NCBI GenBank assembly: GCA_011109175.1
Contig: RDEW01000010.1
Coordinates: forward strand, 1-64,000
Direction: 5' to 3'
Length of the DNA stretch: 64,000 nucleotides
Source of the DNA: Dicyema japonicum
Lineage: Eukaryota > Dicyemida > Rhombozoa > Dicyemidae
A model generated the notes under the pieces. That model was not told where the DNA came from, did not search any database, and saw only the letters and a program-made list of their open reading frames with translations. Made by a program: the position numbers and the translations under genes. Of the stretch, positions 56,969 to 64,000 are shown piece by piece. How positions within the stretch are numbered: position 1 is the first letter of the stretch; each line of letters opens with the position of its first letter.

Positions 56969-57222
56969 ATAATAATAATAAAGCCTTTTCACGAGAGCCA
57001 TAGTATTTTATAGCTCCGCATAGGCAGGACACACACTTTATTTAAGTAAAGAACAGTTAATTTTAACTAATCGTAGAACCAAGGAATGATCTTCACTTCT
57101 TTTTTTCTTTTTCTTGTGTGAGTGTCCTTTCTAGACAATCCAGTTCCGCAGTGAGTATTCACTGATGACGGCATCACTCGTCAAACCATTTCTGCTTCGT
57201 AGATGCGTGGAACCTTCCACCA
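56969..57222 (-). mobile_element. 5'-truncated SINE copy
   Basis: Matches the 14886-15134 part of the other SINE copy (shared 'AGAACAGTTAATTTTAACTA' and 'CAGTTCCGCAGTGAGTAT'), including the 3' tail near 56985 ('CACGAGAGCCATAGTATT'). It stops before the tRNA-like head, consistent with 5' truncation during reverse transcription. Confidence 0.8.
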
Positions 57223-57267
57223 CATTCTTCTCGAGATTGCAATTTTTCGGATGCTGTCTAGATCAAA

Positions 57268-57420
57268 CATGTCAAACTCAAAAAGCTCCAAGGGCCGCAT
57301 AAAACAATTTGAGTATACAAGCGGACCACGCTAACAAATCAAAAAGTTCCAGATGCATCAGATAACATGCAAGTTTACTCAAATCAAAATTCTAGTCTTG
57401 AAGATACCAAAGACATTAAA
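57268..57420. mobile_element. hAT-type terminal remnant
   Basis: 'CATGTCAAACTCAAAAAGC' and 'CCAAGGGCCGCATAAAA' are typical of the subterminal sequence of hAT elements in animals. No transposase is recognisable downstream; 57430-58130 has no supportable gene. Confidence 0.4.
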
Positions 57421-58139
57421 TAACAATAATGGACTGAGAGACGCCTTTCCTCTTCTAGGGTTTGAAACTTTTTAAATTTAATCCACCTGTACATTTCGTC
57501 GGTCTGAGGAGTCTTGAAGAGAAACGATTCGATTTATTTTATAAAAGACATTTGCGGTTTTTCTTGTTGCAGAATCAGATTTAGATCGACAAGTGTTATT
57601 CAATAGATGCTCCAAAAGTTCTCTCAGCGTTCAGGTGGTTTTTTTTCCAAGAGTGACTCAGGGTTGAGTGGTTTTGCACTTTGAAATATCCAGAGCAATT
57701 GAGAGATGTTTGTGGTAAGTTTCTTTTCTACATTTGGAAGAGATATCTGGGTTTGATGAAGTAATTTTTTTATTCCCAGACACAAGTGAATAAAATCAAT
57801 AACTACAGAAAAGTAATAAACAAAAGCGGACAATCCCGGATATCTTTGGAGAGTCCAAGACCAGGTTCCGACCATAAACAAAAGCAATAGTCTTCATTCC
57901 ACCAGGGCGTTTGGTATCGCTCAAGGTGAGACCAGCAAGTTCCAGAGAGAATAAGATAACGGTAGTGGGATTCGCCTTGTCCGGTTAATTAGATTATCAC
58001 AGGAGATCACAGAGAATGTCCCAATAAACAGACTTTGAGGACAAACGGAGATCTCAAGGAAGGTATCTGAATATTCAGGATGTAAATAACATCAAATTTG
58101 TAAACTTAGTTGTTCCAAAATTAACCAAATTAGGAATAT

Positions 58140-58345
58140 CTCACATAATTTGTTATCCGCATATATCAGACATGTTAAGAGACACCCATGTAGGATGGTG
58201 AGCGTTGAATTCTCCTATTACTAACCCACTCAGAGGAATATATAAAATAGCAATTGTTAAACAGGTCATCCGAATATCGATCGGATTGATGAAGGTCCTT
58301 TGATTTAAAACCCACCTAACTATCGGAAGAGATAGTGAGTAGTTC
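58140..58345 (-). mobile_element. LINE endonuclease fragment
   Basis: Minus strand reads 'LTIAILYIPLSGLVIGEFN' followed by 'AHHPTWVSLNMSDICG', the G-(D/E)-F-N-A-H-H-x-x-W block of Jockey-type APE endonucleases, with the usual Asp replaced by Glu. Truncated on both sides. Confidence 0.6.
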
Positions 58346-58849
58346 ATGAATATTAAATCTTATATTTTGATGTAAGTTTTGTTTCTATTTAGGGGAATGC
58401 TCACAAAGTGCTTCTCAACCATCTTGTGAAGGAAACATGTCACAGCCAAGAGTGAACGCTCCTGGAGATCCAATAAGTGTAATCGGTGCTGATGCGTTTT
58501 ATATTTTTGGGCAAGGAAATTAAACTGATGTTACGAAGAGATCATCTCACAAGAATTATAAATCCTTGAATTTAGTGTGGCTGCTCTCAAAATCAAAAAG
58601 TATTTCCCCTCACGATTTATAAAGAAATGTGTTCAACGAGGCAGCTCTTATCTTTTTCCCTTCTCTAATAAACGACCCAATGTGGTTCAACAGGGTTAGC
58701 AACCTGCTTCCAATAACCCCTGATGTTTAGATGGCCACCTGTTCTAAAACCTTAGGATAAAATTAGCCTAAATTGTTATTATTTCCGAAAATAAACTTTT
58801 TTTTAACTTTCCTGAATTTATGTGGTTCCTTGAAATTGAGGGAACCCCT

Positions 58850-58965
58850 CCAGTGGTGTGGGAAAGAGTAAAAGATCTTTTTTCGTGCCACCCTGGCACT
58901 GGGGACTACCTGAGACAGGTGGATCACTCAATTAAAAGAGAAGAGGATGAACAAACAGAAAAACC
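58850..58965. repeat. Dispersed repeat DR3 (copy 2)
   Basis: Shares 'GGAACCCCTCCAGT'-type sequence, 'TTTTTTCGTGCC' and 'CCTGGCACTGG' with 7825-7920, and ends near 'GGATCACTCAATTAAAAG'. From 58970 to 59970 there is no gene I can support; a short frame at 59052-59258 is unrecognised. Confidence 0.55.
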
Positions 58966-59977
58966 CCATTATTATTAATAATATTACATGAGTACGGTTA
59001 CACTAGACTAATTAATCACACGTCCCAGCATTCTCTAGCAGAGACTTCAATTTGGCCCGATGCTCCTCCCTCGACCCCACAGAAGCATGTATCAGACGAA
59101 TGACTGAATCTTTGAGTCACGACGGCATGCGCATCATGGATTATAGAGGCATTGGATGCTGGGAATATTCAAATGTAATGGAATTAATAGATGAATTAAT
59201 AAACCTAAAAATAATTAATTTTAAATCTATTTGTCAGAATTCAAGAATTAAAGAATAGTTTCCTAAATTGTGAAAACCGATCCTTTCAACAACTGTCGTG
59301 CCAGAAAAACTCATCACTTCTGGTTGACGAGAATTGTCACCATTGCTGAAAAGTCCATCTTCGAATTCAAACCCAAGACAGTCAGATCAAAAAGGCTTTG
59401 TAATGGAGAAAGGATCTGTTTGCAAAAATGTAGGCAATTTTCTAGAAAGTAATCCACATGTAAACCATGGGGAACTCAGCTTCTAGTCAATAAAATGTAG
59501 TCATTTAACATTATTATTAATGTATGTCATCTCTCCCTCTCTGAGACATCACCAATCTTTTGAATGTCTGTCCAGAATAATGTAATATTTTTCGTAACCT
59601 AATTCAAATATTTGAATGAGCAATCATTTGACATGATAACATGTGAAAGTTCTAACGCAGGGAATTTAAAAGTTAAAGACTTTAGTGGAAAGCATTCTCA
59701 AATCCCATTTCAAATCAGATTAGGATAATAATTTAATGATTCAGTATAAATTCGTCTCTAATAAAGATAATCCGATAATAATTCAAGAAAGCCCAATCTA
59801 GAGAGCTTAAAGCAAAAATGCCATTAAATATTCTTGAAATTTACCCCCAATACTGCAATAGAGGTGGACAATAAAGCCTTAATTCTATTTGATTAAAATT
59901 CCAGGAATTTAATCGTATATGCGGATATGTTTTAATAGGATCTCTATAAATTAGGTTAGCGCGATTATTATACTGTC

Positions 59978-61475
59978 ATGAGTAGATACGCAGTATCAAA
60001 GTACAAAAATATACAAGCTGGGGACACAGTAAATCCATCATTTGACGATATTCCATTTCCGAATACAGACTCGACATTAGTTGCTGGGAGCTCTGAGCTC
60101 ATAGCTTTCGTGACTCAAGCCGGGAATGGAGGAAGTTTTATTTTTTGTAAGAAAGATAATGTAAATGTATTTGAAATATCCTAGTTTGGTAGAATAAGTC
60201 CAAATATGCCAAAAGTACGTGCTCATACGAGTGAGATAACTGATTTGGCTTTTTATACCTTTTCATCAACAATTTTAGCCACGGGTTCTATGAGTGGGTC
60301 CATCAAAATATGGGATTTGCCAATTGAAGGATTAACCAAAGACATGGAAGAGTGTCTTACAGAGTTAACTGGACATCAACGTAAAGTTACTTGTATTGTC
60401 TGGCATCCAACCTCAGAAAACATATTAATTTCGGGGGGTATAAGTGATTTCCATAATAATCAGGAAATGATCATATGTGTTTCATTTGGAATGCTTCAAC
60501 TGGAGAAGCATGTTTCAAAATAAAGTTAGATGATGCAGTAATAGGGATTTCCCTTAACTACGACGGTTCCCGAATGGCATGCACAACCAAATCAAAAAAA
60601 CTATCAGTTTTGGATGGAAGAGACGAGACAACATTAGTCGTATGTCATTTTGTAGTAATATATAGAGTGGTCCAGCCCACTGTGGGAACCGTATCAATCA
60701 ACCAATTTATCTAAAGAACGGCCTCATTTTCACTTGTGGAACAAATAAGGCGGGTGAGAGAGAATTTGCTATTTGGAATCCAGTAAGTGAAAATGCTTAA
60801 TTCGAAGAGTGACCTGAGTGAACCATTGAAAAGAGTAGATTATGACAATAACCAAGGACAAATGATCCCCCATTACGAACCAGAACATGAAATTATTCTC
60901 ATTCTAGGAAAAGTCTAACTACCTTACATTTATTTAGGGGGAAACATTAATCTCCGTCCTTGAAGTCCAGAATACAGTTCCATACATCACTCTTGTATGT
61001 TCTCAAAATTTATCTACTGGTGGTGGAGTTAGAAGCTTTAACTCTTTCCCACCAGTTTCTCGTAATCTCAACGATTGCGTGATTATTGATGGAATAAGAG
61101 CTACAAAAAGGTCTTGTGAAAATGTTAAATTTAAAGTCCCAAGACTGGTTTGTCGTATTTTACTAAAATATAGTCAAAAGACTTTCAATCTGATCTTTTT
61201 GGAGAAATAAGAGATTCTATCCCCTCGCAAACGGACGTAGAATATATTAATGGTTCCAATAATCCCCCCAAAATGGTTTGAAATTAAGGTTTACTTTAGC
61301 TTGATTTGAGAACTTTATTTTCAGACCAGAAACCCCATAAAAGTGCAAATTCTACAATAACTCTTAAAGTTGGGTCAAAAAGTGAAGTATTCATTTATAA
61401 TATTTTTAGGTAAAGAGTATTGAAGAAAGATTGAAAAATATTGAGGATCGACTCAATATTCTAGAGAATAAATAA
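59978..61475 (+). CDS. Coronin, WD-repeat actin-binding protein
   Basis: Coronins bind F-actin and Arp2/3 and tune filament turnover. ATG 59978 gives the basic N-terminal motif 'MSRYAVSKYKNI', then 'DDIPFPNTDSTLVAGSSEL' and 'IAFVTQAGNGGSFIFCKK', across a 24-nt intron to 'FGRISPNMPKVRAHTSEI'. WD repeats: 'STILATGSMSGSIKIWDLP', 'LTELTGHQRKVTCIVWHPT' and 'ENILISGG', 'MCFIWNASTGEACFKIKL', 'ISLNYDGSRMACTTKSKKL', 'LIFTCGTNKAGEREFAIWN', then the coronin-specific 'PHYEPEHEIILILGKG', 'LSTGGGVRSFNSFPPVSRN' and a C-terminal coiled coil 'IEERLKNIEDRLNILENK' with stop at 61473-61475. About 400-450 residues, the normal short-coronin size. Some junctions (60440-60480, 60640-60670) are only approximately placed. 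Confidence 0.88.
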
Positions 61476-61859
61476 CAATAATTAGGACTACTAACATTCA
61501 TCATTGGGCATTAAAGTGTTTTGGAGTTACATTGTATTCACAGTTAGAGTCCCGAGTTACCCGTAACCATACGAATACTTAGAGTTCCCCCCTCTTCATT
61601 ATCCGCTCTACTAGTTTTCTCACTTTTTTCCTCGCTTCCACAGATCATCAAAGTCGTCCGCTGTTCTTAATTATCCACCAATATCAGCATAATCTTGACA
61701 TAGACAAAGAGGAAGCGTAGTTCTCTGTCTTCGACGAAAGTCCACAGTTACATTTTGATTGATGAGGTCCATAATGAGAATATTCCCAAAAGGCAAAATT
61801 GTACCACTTTCTCGGTTATCAGAATATCTAGTAGATATCTACTATTTTTCTTAACTGAT

Positions 61860-62640
61860 TTCTGTGGTGTCCGTAAAGTCTGAAAATATTTGCTTTGATG
61901 TTATCCATGTTTTTGAGTTGTACAGTAAGATCAGTTTTATGATCGAATATCCACAGATTCAAACGGGTTCAACGATTCCACATTGAGTCCAAATTTTCCA
62001 CAAGATTTTTTCTGGTAAAAATATCTTCAGAATCTCCCAAAAGCGAGCTTTTTTATGAATCTTCACTTTAAGCATCTGTTCAATCGATGTCAGCACACTT
62101 TTTTCTTTGTTAATTTTCAATAAAAATCAAAAATATTTGTGTCTATGCACAACTTAAGAACCTCCACATCGTCGGACACAAAATCTATATCGTCCGCATA
62201 AATTAGTCAAATAGACGTTCGTTTAGGTAACCCAATTATTTCCGACAATCACTCAAAGCAGCTTAAATAACAAAGAATTGGAGATAGTGAGTCACGTTGA
62301 TGAGTACCAATATTCGTTGTGAAAGTTTCCGAATAACTTTTACCCACCTTCACCTTCAGACAAGTATCTTAAAGCAAAAATTGTGTAATTCATAGGCAGT
62401 CTTCGTCAATAATGTTTTTGAGAACAACAAGTCGTTTATTTATACAGATAAATTCGAAAGCCTTTGACAAGTCAATTCCCAGAATTTATATCATTTTTCT
62501 GTTCTTTTCGCATATAGCGGTGAGCCAACGATGACTTTAGACTACATCAGCGATCGATCTCCCCATCTAAAGCTACTTTGCGATAAATATAGATCAACCG
62601 AACTTGATGTCTAACTCAGAGTTATTATTAGGGCGTTTTT
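61860..62640 (-). mobile_element. LINE family A remnant
   Basis: Minus strand carries diverged pieces of the family A RT, including an Ile-Tyr-Ala-Asp-Asp-Ile-Asp-like site near 62190-62210 and a 'SLLGDSEDI'-like piece near 62025-62050. Frame is lost repeatedly. The stretch 61480-61860 has no clear feature. Confidence 0.55.
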
Positions 62641-63840
62641 TTGACTTTATAAATCAGAAATTTTAACCTAAAAAATTGACTTTATTGACATTAAAATTTC
62701 AAAATTTTGACCTTTTTTGACTTTATGATAAATTTGTCTAGAATAAAAATTTTAATACAAAAAATAATCAAATTCTTTATTAAAATACAGAACGTTTTCA
62801 GGTTTAAAATTTAGGTCTTTAGATAGTAATTTTCCAAATAAAGAAAAACTTATCTCAACAAATGATGTTCTTCAGATAGACACTACATTCCTATGCGGCC
62901 TTCGGCCACTGTTTTTCAGGTAGAAACAACGTTCATCAAACAAAGTATGATTTTTCTATTGGAAATGAGGTATTTTTAGTGAACAAATTTAGATACGAGT
63001 TTTAAAGGATTATGGGACAGATCCATCGCTAAGGTTGAGCAGATTTGAATCTCTATATGAAGAGCTAAGTAAAATTACTCAAATTTTGTCAAACAACCGA
63101 ATAGAGGTTTATTTAATTTTTTATCACAGATAGCAATATCAGGAGAATTGAAAATAGTCAACATGACTCGAGTCAAGAAAATATAGACTTAAGAAATACA
63201 TTCTTTGATTAGAAACCAATTAGTGTTGATTTGATGATAGGTGACATGTCGTAAATTCTTTGATTTTTGATAAGAAATGACATGTGAAATGTAATCAGCA
63301 GTGGATGGGTAACCCGTGCGGGACGCGACATATTAAAAATATTTTATTGGGATCAGAAATTCTAGTAATGAGTGTACATACTTCTGTCCCGAATATCAGT
63401 TTCGTCAATCATAACAAAATTTTTTAGATCTATATATATGACAATTCTGTCAAGCTGCTTCTGACCATCTGCCCACACATGAATCGAGAAAATAAGTTAG
63501 TTTTTTTAGTATTGACACCTGTAAAATAGTAATAAAAATAATAAACCTGCTAATTTGATATGCTTCTTAGACGATCTATGTCAATAAAAATTGTTTTTTT
63601 TCGCAGTTAAAATGTCCCATTAATTACAAAAGAGATTTCCTTGTGAATGATAGAAAATTCATTGGGATATTTTCTAAACAACAGACTTATTCTTTTCAAT
63701 TTCATTCTTGGTTGAACGCGGCATCACAGTAAATAATTATAATTGATACCACGCTAGTATTTTATGTAAAACTTGAAAAAAATAAAAAATCAATAATATT
63801 TTTGACTTTATTGACCTAAAAAAATTAATTTTTTCACCAG
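62640..63840 (-). mobile_element. Possible hAT/CGBP1-like DNA-transposon remnant
   Basis: Minus strand at 63725-63600 reads 'MPRSTKNEIEKNKS', a slip, then 'LFRKYPNEFSIIHKEISFV', resembling the start of BED-less hAT-derived proteins. A later piece, 'IVIYIDLKNFVMIDETDI', lies near 63430. Both ends carry direct copies of 'TTGACTTTATTGAC' (62674 and 63804), with further 'GACTTTAT' motifs. No clean TIR was found, so the class is tentative. Confidence 0.35.
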
Positions 63841-63879
63841 TGAATTGTATAAACGTATCCGTGTTTTTACTCAATCCTT

Positions 63880-64000
63880 TACGCTTTATCCAGTTTTCCT
63901 TTTAGGCACCGTAGTGTACTGTTTGAAATGTGTTTTCCGCATAATTACGTCTTGTTCATCTCCCAATAACGAGTTTCTTTACTTTTCTCCAATGTTCATC
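63880..64000 (-). mobile_element. LINE family A copy running off the window end
   Basis: Minus strand from 64000 begins 'DEHWRKVKKLVIGR', equivalent to 'EEKWRQVKKHGSLLGDSED' in the 23382 copy, followed by 'RRNYAENTF'. Most of the element must lie beyond 64000. Confidence 0.6.

Noticed and set aside
14880-57222. CRISPR array or prokaryotic operon structure
   Set aside because: Repeats are dispersed transposon relics, not regularly spaced direct repeats, and all host genes are spliced eukaryotic genes.
57624-57887. Hydrophobic minus-strand frame as a membrane protein
   Set aside because: No family match, no consistent short introns and lying among repeats; likely chance.
59052-59258. 68-codon frame upstream of coronin
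   Set aside because: Part of it follows repeat DR3 and it has no recognisable motif or splice partners.

Overview
This window looks like metazoan nuclear DNA from a lineage with extremely short spliceosomal introns. It is AT-rich. Seven or more conserved animal-type genes (AIP1/WDR1, MCTS1, a cadherin, sphingomyelin synthase, PPME1, NFS1, hnRNP L, coronin) can be followed across GT-AG introns that are mostly 21-26 nt long. A true cadherin together with introns of this size points to a dicyemid mesozoan or a similarly reduced animal. That assignment is an inference from gene content and intron length; no rRNA or mitochondrial marker is present.

Layout. 340-1245 (-): unidentified tail-anchored protein. 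1370-4060 (+): RTE-like LINE (family A), then a 93-95 bp tandem repeat and an integrase remnant. 5160-7330 (+): second LINE family (B). 7700-8300: dispersed repeats. 8517-10590 (+): AIP1/WDR1. 10870-11250: LINE fragment. 11390-12017 (-): MCTS1. 12100-18500: debris of several LINEs, pogo elements and a tRNA-derived SINE. 18582-21167 (+): cadherin. 21380-23370: LINE debris. 23382-26035 (-): almost full-length family A LINE with a 9-bp target duplication. 26165-27310 (+): sphingomyelin synthase. 27860-33420: LINE, pogo and hAT copies. 34597-35940 (+): proline-rich repeat protein with a WIP/verprolin-like C-terminus. 36945-37944 (-): PPME1. 38102-41338 (+): nearly intact LINE (family C) carrying a 2A ribosome-skipping motif, nested in an older relative that runs to 42807. 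43085-43980: LINE B and a possible GTPase remnant. 45006-46565 (-): NFS1. 46660-50060: LINE remnants. 50177-52074 (-): hnRNP L. 52800-54880 (-): LINE family E. 54969-56873 (-): pogo/Tigger transposon with TIRs and TA duplication. 56900-59970: repeats. 59978-61475 (+): coronin. 61860-64000: more family A LINE copies and a DNA-transposon remnant.

The host genes are housekeeping or cytoskeletal. AIP1, coronin and the WIP-like protein all belong to actin turnover, NFS1 to mitochondrial Fe-S assembly, MCTS1 to translation reinitiation, PPME1 to PP2A control, hnRNP L to RNA processing, and sphingomyelin synthase to membrane lipid synthesis. They are single genes on both strands with no operon structure. 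More than half of the window is transposon-derived. In five of the conserved genes the frame breaks by a single base inside a homopolymer while the protein match continues on both sides, so the underlying assembly probably carries homopolymer indels.
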